DNA from: Mycobacterium sp. IS-1742
Lineage (GTDB): Bacteria > Actinomycetota > Actinomycetes > Mycobacteriales > Mycobacteriaceae
Length of the DNA: 64,000 bases
Assembly (NCBI RefSeq): GCF_001500125.1
Contig: NZ_LQIV01000014.1
Location: 1-64,000, forward strand
Direction: 5' to 3'
How positions within the stretch are numbered: position 1 is the first letter of the stretch; every line of letters begins with the position of its first letter. Shown piece after piece: positions 9,682 through 18,683 of this stretch. Both the position numbers and the translations under genes were made by a program. The notes under the pieces were generated by a model. The model ran no database searches and was not told the DNA's origin. It worked only from the letters and a program-made list of their open reading frames with translations.

Positions 9682-10041
9682 TCAGGAGGCTTCGAGGCGG
9701 GCGCGCACACCGGCCAGGCGTTGCCGCAGTTCGGCCTCGTCGATGACGCCGCGGACGAGCAGCGAGTGGGCCAGTGACACCAGTTGGTTCTCGGGGTAGG
9801 GCAGATCGGCATAGACGGTCGCCGACAGGTGGTCCTCCTCGTCCCGGCGCTCCGCGAACGTCGGGACGTTCGCCTCGCCGCAGGCGCCGTGATCGAGCGC
9901 GTCGCACAGCCCGTCGAGGCTGGTCTTCCACGGCGGGACCGGGTTCTCGACGCCGTACTTGGCGGCCATGCGCGGCCACACCTGACCGCGTTCGACGATC
10001 CGGGCGAGTGTCTCGATCGGGGTGTGCTCGGACGCACTCAT
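9682..10041 (-). CDS. Nitrile hydratase/thiocyanate hydrolase small accessory (beta-N-like) protein
   Basis: 119 aa, third gene of the operon after beta- and alpha-like subunits. The PPWKTSLDGLCDAL and YADLPYPENQLVSLAHSL segments resemble the N-terminal half of nitrile hydratase beta subunits and the small activators that assist metal loading of the alpha subunit. It lacks an SH3-like C-terminal domain. I infer an accessory or third-subunit role from position; a free-standing enzyme role is unlikely. Confidence 0.6.
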   Translation of the reverse strand: MSASEHTPIETLARIVERGQVWPRMAAKYGVENPVPPWKTSLDGLCDALDHGACGEANVPTFAERRDEEDHLSATVYADLPYPENQLVSLAHSLLVRGVIDEAELRQRLAGVRARLEAS

Positions 10042-10050
10042 CGCGTTGCC

Positions 10051-10764
<714 letters not shown>

Positions 10765-10782
10765 GGTGGCGTCCTTCGGTGT

Positions 10783-11622
10783 TCAGCTCGCCGCTTCGAG
10801 CCAACGCTCGGGCAGTTCGGTCTGCAGGGTGTCGGTGGCCGTGCCGGTGTAGCCGTGCCACAGCTCGGACTGGTTGAACCGCACGACGTAGAACCACTCC
10901 GGCGTGGCGTCGGTGCGGTCCCACGTCTCGTCCTCGGCGGCCGGGCTCTCGTAGGCCACCGTCGCGATGACGCCGGTGGCACCGCGGGTGTACTCGGGGG
11001 TGCGGGTGTAGAACAGCACCGGCAGTTCGCGCACCCGCACCGCGTCCCCGACGGCGAACTTCGGCTGGCCGGCCTGCCCGGCGTACACCTGCGGATCCCC
11101 CTTGCCGACCGCGTGACGGTGGTGCTCGTTGCGGGCGACCTGCGAACCGTCGCCCTCGAACTTCGGTTGCGCGTCGGGTTTCCGGCCGTCGAGCCCGCCG
11201 GCGTATCGAGCCTTCACCTCGGCCATGCGCTCGGTCAGTTCGGTGAGGCCGATGTGGTGCTTCTCCACGAGTACGCGGGCCACCGCGAGCAGCCAGCGTC
11301 CGTAGTAGGGCAGCCCGAGATACTGGGCCCGGCCGACGTCGACGTTGCCGATGCGGCGCCGCTCCTCGGAGAGCCAGATACCCCGCCAGGCCAGGACTTC
11401 GCAGATGACGTAGGTGGCTTCCTCCCACTGTTCGTACTGCTTGTTCTCGTACTTCATCGGGGCGTCGGGCTCACCGCCGACGTCGTGCACCGGCTTGAGG
11501 TAGGCCGTGATGCGGCCGTGGTCGAGTTGGTCGGGCGTCGGTGCGTCCGGCAACTCCGGGTACGCCGACTTGAGTCGGGCGACCAGGTCCAACTGTGCTG
11601 CGCGCTCGGCTGCCGTGCTCAT
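10783..11622 (-). CDS. Nitrile hydratase beta / thiocyanate hydrolase beta-alpha-like subunit
   Basis: 279 aa. The N-terminal half has the beta-subunit helix KPVHDVGGEPDAPMKYE and YEQWEEATYVICEVL; the C-terminal half is the SH3-like barrel FAVGDAVRVRELPVLFYTRT with ELWHGYTG near the end. It would form the heterodimer with the downstream CALCSC subunit and line its active-site entrance. ATG at 11622 has a strong GAGGGGG site just upstream. First gene of the operon; the divergent MFS gene begins 155 bp away and may carry a substrate or product. Confidence 0.75.
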   Translation of the reverse strand: MSTAAERAAQLDLVARLKSAYPELPDAPTPDQLDHGRITAYLKPVHDVGGEPDAPMKYENKQYEQWEEATYVICEVLAWRGIWLSEERRRIGNVDVGRAQYLGLPYYGRWLLAVARVLVEKHHIGLTELTERMAEVKARYAGGLDGRKPDAQPKFEGDGSQVARNEHHRHAVGKGDPQVYAGQAGQPKFAVGDAVRVRELPVLFYTRTPEYTRGATGVIATVAYESPAAEDETWDRTDATPEWFYVVRFNQSELWHGYTGTATDTLQTELPERWLEAAS

Positions 11623-11777
11623 GGGTATTCCCCCTCGTGGCGCGGATGGCGGTCCGGCAGTGATTCTGAGGCAAAGTCGGCGTGGGTGCAGTGTGTTTGC
11701 CGAGATCGGGTCGAGTGTTTGCCCGCGCGTTGACCGATCCCCGCCCTGGCCGCCGCCATCCGCGCTATCGTCCCCCG

Positions 11778-13154
11778 ATGAGCGATGGGGAGACGCCGAC
11801 CGCCACGACCGGCCCGACACGGGCACCCACGAGCACACGGCGGGCCGTGCTCAACACCGTCAGGGGGTCGGCGGGGAACCTGGTCGAGTGGTACGACGTC
11901 TACGTCTACACCGTGTTCGCCACGTACTTCGAGGCGCAGTTCTTCGACCAGGACGACGAGAATTCGACGCTGTACATCTACGCCATCTTCGCGGTGACGT
12001 TCGTGATGCGGCCCGTGGGGTCGTGGTTCTTCGGGCGCTTCGCGGACCGGCGCGGGCGCAAGGCCGCGTTGATGGTCAGCATCACCGTGATGTCGTCGTG
12101 CTCGTTCGTGGTCGCCGTCATGCCGACCCGGGAGGTCATCGGCTACTGGGCGGCGGTGATCCTCATCGCGGCCCGGTTGCTGCAGGGGTTCGCCACCGGC
12201 GGGGAGTACGGCACGTCGGCGACCTACATGTCCGAGGCGGCGACCCCGCACAGGCGTGGCTTCCTGTCGTCGTTCCAGTACGTCACCCTCGTCGGCGGGC
12301 ACGTGCTCGCGCAGTTCACGCTGCTGATCGCGCTCGCCGTCCTGGACGTCGAGGCGGTGACCGAATGGGGATGGCGGATCGGCTTCTTCATCGGCGGCAT
12401 CGCCGCCCTGGTGGTGCTGTGGATGCGCCGTTCGATGGACGAATCGCTCAGCGACTCCCACCTGGAGGCGATCCGCGAAGGCAAGGACCGCGAAGCCGGT
12501 TCGGTCAAGGCGCTGTTCACCACGCACTGGCGTGCCCTGGTGCTGTGTTTCCTGATCACCGCGGGCGGCACGGTGGCGTTCTACACGTACACGATCAACG
12601 CACCGGCGATCGTGAAGTCCACCTTCGGATCCGACCGGGCGCTGACCGGGACGTGGATCAACCTGCTCGGCCTGATCTTCCTGATGCTCCTGCAGCCGCT
12701 CGGCGGGTTGCTCAGCGACAAAGTGGGCCGCAAACCCCTGCTGGTGTCCTTCGCCGTCGGCGGCGTCCTCTACACCTATGTGCTGCTGACCTTCCTGCCG
12801 CAGACCACCTCACCGCTGATGGCGTTCGCGTTGACCGCGGTCGGTTACGTCATCCTGACCGGCTACACGTCGGTCAACGCGATCGTGAAGGCGGAGTTGT
12901 TCCCCGCCGACGTCCGCGCGCTCGGTGTCGGACTGGGCTACGCACTGGCCAATTCGGCGTTCGGCGGCACGGCGCCGCTGCTGTATCAGGGGGCGAAGTC
13001 GGCCGACCGGATCGGTCTGTTCATCGTGTACGTGACGGTGGTGATCGGCGTCAGCCTGCTGGTCTACGTCTTCGGCCTGAGGAACAAGGGCGTCACCGCG
13101 CTGGACCGCGAACAGGGCAGCGCCTGGAAGGTGCCCGAGCCGGCGGTCCGCTGA
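11778..13154 (+). CDS. MFS transporter, metabolite:H+ symporter (MHS) family
   Basis: 458 aa with about 12 membrane segments. MHS signatures: GNLVEWYDVYVYTVFATYF at the first segment, the loop GRFADRRGRKAALM between segments 2 and 3, GFATGGEYGTSATYMSEAAT, and a second DKVGRKPLL loop. Members import organic acids such as 2-oxoglutarate, citrate or shikimate with protons. Divergent from the nitrile-hydratase-like operon, which may hint at a carboxylate or amide substrate, but that is inference. Start ATG 11778. Confidence 0.85.
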   Translation: MSDGETPTATTGPTRAPTSTRRAVLNTVRGSAGNLVEWYDVYVYTVFATYFEAQFFDQDDENSTLYIYAIFAVTFVMRPVGSWFFGRFADRRGRKAALMVSITVMSSCSFVVAVMPTREVIGYWAAVILIAARLLQGFATGGEYGTSATYMSEAATPHRRGFLSSFQYVTLVGGHVLAQFTLLIALAVLDVEAVTEWGWRIGFFIGGIAALVVLWMRRSMDESLSDSHLEAIREGKDREAGSVKALFTTHWRALVLCFLITAGGTVAFYTYTINAPAIVKSTFGSDRALTGTWINLLGLIFLMLLQPLGGLLSDKVGRKPLLVSFAVGGVLYTYVLLTFLPQTTSPLMAFALTAVGYVILTGYTSVNAIVKAELFPADVRALGVGLGYALANSAFGGTAPLLYQGAKSADRIGLFIVYVTVVIGVSLLVYVFGLRNKGVTALDREQGSAWKVPEPAVR

Positions 13155-13170
13155 CGGCCGACTCTCGGGA

Positions 13171-14058
13171 TCACGCAGGCGTCATGGACACGAGGTGGTA
13201 GACCTTCACGCGCCCAGGCACTTTGGCGTGACACTGCGAGAGCAGCGGCTCCGACCACCCTTCGTCGAGCGTCACCTCGACCGGGCCCGAGTCGCCGTCG
13301 AGCACCACCCGGTGGAGGTGGTCGTCCCGTTCGACGGACAGCGGTGAGAGGCTCGCAATGCGATCTTCCCCGTACTTCTCGCGTGCGAAGTACTGCGCCG
13401 CCTGCACCGCATGCGGCAGCGAGGTACGGCCACGCAGGTACCGGTTGTCCAACCGGCCGTCGAGGTAGAGGCGCACGAGCTCGGCCGCGTCGGTGGAGTC
13501 CACCCGTCCGTAGCACAGGCCCGCCGGCAGGATGAGCATCGTCGCCGCGAAGCGGTCACCGCCCAGATGGGAACACTCCCAAGCGCTTTCAGGATAGGCG
13601 GCGGCGATGGCCGCGATGGCGCCGCGCCCCCGCACCGCGCAGCACTGGTCGTGTTTGCCGTGCGCACACACGGCTACGACGGGATCGGTGGACGGCGCGC
13701 CGTCGGAGCCGTCGAGCGCGAGATCGAGGTAGTCGCCCGGGCCGTCGACTTCCCCGGAATACAGCGCCTCGCCGCCGATGTCCGTCCGGGCCACGAACCA
13801 CCGCCACCGGGCAGTGGTGGACCGTCGGCCGTGGCGGCGGATCGCCGCGATGCGCATCTTGGCGCCCTCGACGCGGCGGACGATCGCCCGCCCGAGTTCG
13901 GGATCGATCACCGCAGGCGACTGCAGGAACGCCGAAGGCCCCCAGCCGCCGGGCAATTCGAGCAACACCCACGAGGTTCCGGCTGAGGCGGTGCCGTACA
14001 TCGGGTCGCCACGACGCAGCGACTGATCACTGCACGGCGTGCGCTTGCGCATCGTCAT
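13171..14058 (-). CDS. Sucrase/ferredoxin-like (thioredoxin-fold Fe-S) family protein
   Basis: 295 aa. It shows the family's cysteine motif VCAHGKHDQCCAVRGR and ECSHLGGDRFAATMLILPAG, followed by YGRV. In this family the cysteines and the HLGGDRFA segment fit a thioredoxin-like ferredoxin with a [2Fe-2S] site; no sucrase activity is implied by the old name. It overlaps the cupin stop by ATGA (14055-14058), so it is co-translated with the cupin and may supply electrons to it or to a shared pathway. That functional link is inference. Confidence 0.75.
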   Translation of the reverse strand: MTMRKRTPCSDQSLRRGDPMYGTASAGTSWVLLELPGGWGPSAFLQSPAVIDPELGRAIVRRVEGAKMRIAAIRRHGRRSTTARWRWFVARTDIGGEALYSGEVDGPGDYLDLALDGSDGAPSTDPVVAVCAHGKHDQCCAVRGRGAIAAIAAAYPESAWECSHLGGDRFAATMLILPAGLCYGRVDSTDAAELVRLYLDGRLDNRYLRGRTSLPHAVQAAQYFAREKYGEDRIASLSPLSVERDDHLHRVVLDGDSGPVEVTLDEGWSEPLLSQCHAKVPGRVKVYHLVSMTPA

Positions 14059-15269
14059 ACGGTGGCCGGCGCCGGTGTCACGACCGCTTCACGCAGCAGT
14101 CTGCGGATCAGCACGGTCCCGTCCGCCCGGTCGAGTCCGGGCAGGCTGCTCGCGTCGGCCACCAACCCGCGATGCAGCGCGAGCACCGCCTCCGCGCACG
14201 AGGCGGGGAAGGAGACCACCCGGTCCGGTAGCCGCAGCGCGATCCGGTCACCGGAGGTGTCGACCGTCGCGACCAGCCCGTGGCGCCACCGCACCGGAGT
14301 GGTGTCGGCGTGCGCGGCCGCGTCGAGCGTCGCCAACGGGCGGACGGCGGCCGGACGGGTCCGCTCGGTGTGCCTGCGCGTCAACCGATCCGCGGCCGCG
14401 CCGCTGAGCGCGGTCGCATCGTCGCGCAGGGTCTCGACCATCTGTGCCATCACCTTGGTCACCGTGGCGATGATCTCATCCTGGTCGCCCGGGTCGCCGC
14501 CCACGGGCAGCGACGCCCGGAACGCGGGGTCGTCCGCCAGCACGTCGACGACGGCGCGGGCCACGTCGACACCGGTCACCGCCGACACACCGATGGTGAG
14601 GTGGATCGACGTCGTGTCGAGGGCCTGCGCCGAATGCACCCAGCCGCGCGGGAGATACAGCGCGTCACCGGCGGACAGCACGGTGTCGATCACCGGTTCG
14701 GCGGCGGCACGCCGGGCCACCGCGGCCCGGTGCTGCGTCCACGGCTGCGACGGCAGCGGGTGCGGGTGGACGGGTTCGTGGACGACCCAGCGCTTGTGGC
14801 CGGCCGCCTGCAGCACGAAGACGTCGTGGACGTCGTAATGCGGTTCGAAGCCCCGGTTGCTGGGGGGCGTGATGTAGGCGTTCGCCTGAACCGGATGGCC
14901 GAGGTCGTCCACGAGGTGGCGGACGAAGTCGATCACCGGGGGCCAGAGACGGTGCAGCCCCTGCAGCACGATGGTCGCGCCCGCGGCGAACTGGGTGAGC
15001 ACCTTGGCGGAGTCGACCTGGTCGGGCATCTCCGCGCCGAAACCGGCGGGCCCGAGGTAGCAGTCCTTGGCGAGGACGTCGCCCTCCTTGGCGAGCCGGA
15101 TGAACGGGGCACGTACCCCGCGCTCGGCGATCAGCTCGTCGACCATGTCGGGCGAGAGCAGATCGCCGAAATCGCGGGGCAGCGCCTCGGAACGGCTGAG
15201 CAGCGGTCGGCGACCCCAGTGTTCGGTGGCGAACACGTGCGGGTCGGTGGCGATGCAGCGGCTCAGCAT
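14055..15269 (-). CDS. JmjC/cupin-fold Fe(II)/2-oxoglutarate oxygenase
   Basis: 404 aa, of the ribosomal-oxygenase-like cupin class. The iron triad is visible: HYDVHD (HxD) at about 142-147 and the distal His in LYLPRGWVHSAQA. The N-terminus (HVFATEHWGRRPLL) and a C-terminal winged-helix-like region match proteins that hydroxylate protein side chains. It starts 9 bp after a 61-aa repetitive peptide gene and overlaps the sucrase/ferredoxin-like gene, so a peptide-modifying role is plausible. The alternative is a ribosomal-protein hydroxylase whose neighbours are incidental. Confidence 0.8.
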   Translation of the reverse strand: MLSRCIATDPHVFATEHWGRRPLLSRSEALPRDFGDLLSPDMVDELIAERGVRAPFIRLAKEGDVLAKDCYLGPAGFGAEMPDQVDSAKVLTQFAAGATIVLQGLHRLWPPVIDFVRHLVDDLGHPVQANAYITPPSNRGFEPHYDVHDVFVLQAAGHKRWVVHEPVHPHPLPSQPWTQHRAAVARRAAAEPVIDTVLSAGDALYLPRGWVHSAQALDTTSIHLTIGVSAVTGVDVARAVVDVLADDPAFRASLPVGGDPGDQDEIIATVTKVMAQMVETLRDDATALSGAAADRLTRRHTERTRPAAVRPLATLDAAAHADTTPVRWRHGLVATVDTSGDRIALRLPDRVVSFPASCAEAVLALHRGLVADASSLPGLDRADGTVLIRRLLREAVVTPAPATV

Positions 15270-15278
15270 GTCGATCGG

Positions 15279-15464
15279 TCAGGCGGTGCCGTCGGCTCCG
15301 CCGTCGTGGCCTTCCGGGTTCGAGCCGCCGTCGGCGGTTCCCTCGCCGGCGTCAGCGGTGCCGTCGGCTCCGCCGTCGTGGCCCTCGGGGTTGGAGCCGC
15401 CGTCGGCGGTGCCTTCTCCGCCGCCGCCGGGTGTGGTGGTGATGTCGTCGTCGTCGAGTGCCAT
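15279..15464 (-). CDS. Short Asp/Gly-rich peptide with internal duplication, candidate modified-peptide precursor
   Basis: 61 aa starting MALDDDDITTTPGGGG, then two nearly identical 24-residue units built around EGTADGGSNPEGHDGGADG. Composition is extreme: mostly Gly, Asp, Ala, Thr, Glu, no Cys, Lys or aromatic residues. The ATG at 15464 has an AAAGGGA site 6-7 nt upstream. It is the first gene of a three-gene operon, 9 bp before the JmjC oxygenase. A leader of fixed sequence followed by repeated core-like units next to an oxygenase looks like a ribosomally made, post-translationally modified peptide, with Asp/Asn hydroxylation as the obvious guess. No known precursor family is recognised. 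Confidence 0.65.
   Translation of the reverse strand: MALDDDDITTTPGGGGEGTADGGSNPEGHDGGADGTADAGEGTADGGSNPEGHDGGADGTA
15283..15426 (-). repeat. Two 72-bp tandem units inside the peptide gene
   Basis: The unit beginning GCGGTGCCGTCGGCTCCG on the plus strand occurs at 15283 and again at 15355, period 72 bp (24 codons). Differences between the copies are mostly third-position changes (for example CTTCCGGGTT against CCTCGGGGTT), so the peptide repeat is conserved more than the DNA. Confidence 0.85.
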
Positions 15465-15721
15465 GGTGTTCCCTTTCTGTCGCCGCAACCGCGTCGAGTA
15501 CCGGCACGCTGCCCTGCCAGTGTTGCCGATGTCAGGGCCCGCGAAACGGCGTTCGGTGATCTTCGCTCAGGCCGGGCGTAGGCCATGCGTCATGCGGTGC
15601 GCGCCAGATGATTTCGACCCCGAGTTCGTCGGGGTCGACCGCGACCGCACCGTGCAGGCCGGCGCGTAACGGTGCCACTGGTACCGTAACGGCGCGACGA
15701 CGCGACGGATGAGGAGGATCG

Positions 15722-16690
15722 ATGCTGATCGGCGTCACCGGTGGAACCGGATACGTGGGGGCCCACTGCGTCCGTGCGCTTCTGGCCGACGGCCATCGGG
15801 TGCGGCTGCTCGTCGGGCCCGACGCCGAGGGGGCGCCGGTACTCGACCGCCTCGCCGAACTCGGAGACCTCGAAGTGTTCGCCGGCGACATCCGCGACGC
15901 CATGACCATCGACCGCCTGCTCGACGGCTGCGACGCGGCGTTGCACGGCGCGGGCGTGGTCGGCACCGACAACCGGCGCGCGGCACTGATGTGGGAGGTC
16001 AACGCCTACGCGACGGAGGCGCTGCTCACCCAGGCCGTCCGCGCGGGCCTCGACCCCGTCGTGTCGGTGAGCAGCTACAGCTCGCTGTTCCCACCGCCCG
16101 ACGGGATCATCGGCCCGGACACGCCGCCGGCCGACGGCCGCAGCGCCTACGCGAAGACCAAGGGGTACGCCGACCGGGTGGCCAGGCGGCTGCAGGCCGA
16201 CGGTGCGCCCGTCGTCGTAACCTATCCGTCGAGCGTGGTGGGTCCGGCGTTCCACACCGCACCCGGTGTCACCGAACGTGGGTGGGCGCCGATCGTCAGG
16301 TTCGGGGTGGCACCGAGGTTGCGCGGCGGGATGCAGATGATCGACGTGCGTGACGTCGCCGCCGTCCACGCGGCGGTGATGCAACCCGGCCGCGGGCCGC
16401 GACGGTACGTCTGTGGTGGCGAACTCATCACCTTCGACGGGATGATCGATGCGCTCGAGCGCGGGTCGGGGCGGCGGTTCCGGCGTATCCCGTTGAGTCA
16501 GGGCGTGTTTCGCGGGATGAGCCGGATCGGTGACACCCTGGCCGGGATCGTGCCGCTCGGCGACGGGCTCTCCTACGAGGCCGCGCTGCTGCTCACGGCC
16601 GCGACCCCGACCGACGACTCGGCCACCCTGGCGGACTTCGGCCTGACGTGGCGTTCGCCGACCGACGCGATCATCGCGTCGTTTACCTAG
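15722..16690 (+). CDS. NAD(P)-dependent epimerase/dehydratase (extended SDR)
   Basis: 322 aa. Rossmann motif GVTGGTGYVGAH at the start, SSYSSLFPPP carrying the catalytic Ser, and SAYAKTKGYAD carrying Tyr and Lys. After that PSSVVGPAFHT and VRDVAAVHAAVMQPG follow the extended-SDR pattern. Substrate unknown (sugar nucleotide, sterol or isoprenoid). ATG at 15722 with GAGGAGGATCG upstream. The 233 bp before it, between it and the divergent peptide operon, holds no gene I can support. Confidence 0.8.
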   Translation: MLIGVTGGTGYVGAHCVRALLADGHRVRLLVGPDAEGAPVLDRLAELGDLEVFAGDIRDAMTIDRLLDGCDAALHGAGVVGTDNRRAALMWEVNAYATEALLTQAVRAGLDPVVSVSSYSSLFPPPDGIIGPDTPPADGRSAYAKTKGYADRVARRLQADGAPVVVTYPSSVVGPAFHTAPGVTERGWAPIVRFGVAPRLRGGMQMIDVRDVAAVHAAVMQPGRGPRRYVCGGELITFDGMIDALERGSGRRFRRIPLSQGVFRGMSRIGDTLAGIVPLGDGLSYEAALLLTAATPTDDSATLADFGLTWRSPTDAIIASFT

Positions 16691-16717
16691 TCCTCAGGCG
16701 CCCGCTGCGCCCGGCTC

Positions 16718-16788
16718 GACCCTGCGCGAGGCTGAACCCCCGCAGGCCGCCTCTCGCGATTCCACTGCGCGGCTTCAGTCTCGCGGGT
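16718..16788. terminator. Possible bidirectional terminator between convergent genes
   Basis: Imperfect arms, GCGCGAGGCTGAA near 16718-16732 and TTCAGTCTCGCGG near 16774-16786, flank a second GC-rich hairpin. No U-tract, as usual in mycobacteria. It lies where the epimerase and Gre-factor genes converge; the right arm runs into the Gre-factor 3' end. Confidence 0.25.
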
Positions 16789-17248
16789 GGTGCATTCCGA
16801 ACGGCACCGCCTTGAGCAGCGTCACCGGGACCGACGCCCCGCTGGGCACCTCGTACGTGCGCCGGTCACCCGGGCGGGCACCGAGCAGCGCCTCACCGAG
16901 CGGCGAGTTCACCGAGTACACCTCGAGATCGCCGTACTCCGCCCCGCGGACACCGAGCAGGAACGTCTCCTGGTCGCCGGTCTGGTCGAAACGGACGGTC
17001 AGCACCATGCCGGGTTCGGCGACACCGTCGTCGGGCGGATCCTCGCCGACCACGGCGTTGAGCAGCAGATCATGGATCTGCTGGATGCGTGTCTGACGGG
17101 CCCGCTGCACCGCGACGGTGTTCTCCTCGCCGTCGTCGGCCGCCTCGGTGGAGATCAGGGTGCGCAGTTCGGTCAGTTCGTCCTGCAGGCGCTGATAGGC
17201 GACCGGGGTCATCCAGATGCGCCGGGTGATGGGTTGTGCTGTCGTCAC
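16775..17248 (-). CDS. GreA/GreB-family transcription elongation factor-like protein
   Basis: 157 aa. An N-terminal coiled coil (about 10-65) with MTPVAYQRLQDELTELRTLI and an acidic tip DDGEENT enters the RNA polymerase secondary channel in this family; the C-terminal FKBP-like domain has YSVNSPLGEALLGARPGD, which is diagnostic. The tip is more acidic and differs from canonical GreA, so it may be an accessory Gre-like regulator rather than the main cleavage factor. ATG 17248 with GAGGAGGAC upstream. Confidence 0.8.
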   Translation of the reverse strand: MTTAQPITRRIWMTPVAYQRLQDELTELRTLISTEAADDGEENTVAVQRARQTRIQQIHDLLLNAVVGEDPPDDGVAEPGMVLTVRFDQTGDQETFLLGVRGAEYGDLEVYSVNSPLGEALLGARPGDRRTYEVPSGASVPVTLLKAVPFGMHHPRD

Positions 17249-17278
17249 GGGTCCTCCTCGATGAATTGAGCCGCAATC

Positions 17279-17315
17279 GTCGTCAGGGGCGGGCCGGGGC
17301 GCCGCCCCTGACGAC
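17279..17315 (-). terminator. Terminator-like hairpin downstream of the dadA-like gene
   Basis: Perfect 13-bp arms GTCGTCAGGGGCG (17279-17291) and CGCCCCTGACGAC (17303-17315) with an 11-nt loop. It lies 18 bp past the oxidoreductase stop and before greA-like on the same strand. There is no T-run, so it may slow polymerase or act as an mRNA end. Confidence 0.6.
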
Positions 17316-17332
17316 TCGATGCGGGTTCGTGG

Positions 17333-18586
17333 TCAGCGCAGCGGGTCGACGGCCCGCAGCGCCTCGGGTTGTTTACCGGTCGTGATCTGCTCGGCCAGCA
17401 GGCGACCGGTGACGGGGCCGTGCGCCAGCCCCCACATGCCGTGCCCGCCGGCGACGAAGACACCGGGCGCCGCCTGCCCGATCAGCGGGCGGCCGTCGGT
17501 GGTGACCGGCCGTGGGCCCACCCACTCGTGGGTGCGCTCACCCCAGCGCACGCCGTCGAGCAGCGGTGCGGCCGAGGACACGATCGCCTCGACGCGGGCC
17601 GGGATCACCGGCTCGTCCGGTTCGCGGAACTCCATGGTGCCCGCGACGCGCAGCGCGCCGTGGTACGGCGTGCACGCCACCCGCACCTCGGGCAGATAGA
17701 ACGGACCAGGCAGCGGGCGGTCGACGGGCACGGTGAACGAGTAACCGCGTCCAGCGCGCACCGGCGTGCGGACCCAGCGGCCGGCCAGCGTCGACAACCA
17801 CGCGCCGGTGGCGATCACGGCGGCGTCGGCGGTCAGCGGCGCGCCGGTCCCCGGATGGACCCGCACGCCGCGGCGGTCCGGCCCCACGTCGACGACGTCC
17901 ATCTCGGCGATCGTCGCGCCGCGCGCCACGACGGCGCGGCCCAGCGCGTGGGTGAACCGTCCCGGGTCCACGAACCGCTGGTTCTCGACGCTGACGCCGA
18001 CCGTCACCGCGCGCGACGCCAGCGGTACGTGATCCTCGAGCTCGTCGCGGGTGAGGCGGCGGTAGGACACGTCCTGGCCGGCCTCCCGCAGCGCGCTCAG
18101 CTCGTCGAGCAGACGGTCGGCCTGACGCGGGGTGGTGAACATCGCGGTGATGGGGCAGTCGGTGGTCGGCGCGTCGACGCCGTTGCCGGTCAGCACGTCG
18201 AACGCCTCGAGGCATTCGGCGTTGAACGGCACGTTGGCGGCGACCGCGCGGTCCCACGACGAGGGTCGGCAGTTGGCCGCGAAGCGGGTGAGGAAGGACC
18301 ACAGCCGGACGTCGGCACGGGCGGGCACATGCAACGGCGCGGACGGATTCGCCAGCGACCGCAGCCCGTATCCCAGCACCGACGGCTGGTTGAGCGGGAT
18401 CGTCAGCGCCGGCGACACCCATCCGGCGTTACCCCAGGACGCGCCCGCGGCCACACCGCCGCGGTCGACGACCGTCACCTCGACGCCGCGTTCCTGGAGG
18501 AACCATGCGGTGGACAGCCCGACGATGCCGGCGCCCACCACGATCACCGATCGCGGGCCGCCGTCGAATCCGTCGCCGCCGAACAT
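17333..18586 (-). CDS. dadA: FAD-dependent D-amino acid dehydrogenase-like oxidoreductase
   Basis: 417 aa, DAO superfamily. FAD-binding motif VIVVGAGIVGLSTAWFL followed by the E/D-ribose segment EVTVVDRGG, and the C-terminal GVFVAGGHGMWGLAHGPVTG that closes the FAD site. GASWGNAGWVSPALTIPLNQP is typical of DadA-type enzymes, which oxidise D-amino acids to 2-oxo acids and pass electrons to the respiratory chain. ATG at 18586 with GGAGGTGAC upstream. A PucR-type regulator lies directly upstream on the same strand and probably controls it. Substrate not proven. Confidence 0.75.
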   Translation of the reverse strand: MFGGDGFDGGPRSVIVVGAGIVGLSTAWFLQERGVEVTVVDRGGVAAGASWGNAGWVSPALTIPLNQPSVLGYGLRSLANPSAPLHVPARADVRLWSFLTRFAANCRPSSWDRAVAANVPFNAECLEAFDVLTGNGVDAPTTDCPITAMFTTPRQADRLLDELSALREAGQDVSYRRLTRDELEDHVPLASRAVTVGVSVENQRFVDPGRFTHALGRAVVARGATIAEMDVVDVGPDRRGVRVHPGTGAPLTADAAVIATGAWLSTLAGRWVRTPVRAGRGYSFTVPVDRPLPGPFYLPEVRVACTPYHGALRVAGTMEFREPDEPVIPARVEAIVSSAAPLLDGVRWGERTHEWVGPRPVTTDGRPLIGQAAPGVFVAGGHGMWGLAHGPVTGRLLAEQITTGKQPEALRAVDPLR

Positions 18587-18683
18587 CACGTCACCTCCAC
18601 TGGACGGCTGCTCCGGGCAGGACCGTCCCCACCGATGATGGCGGGCATGTCCGGCAGGCGGTTGCCCGGTGAGGACAACCCGG

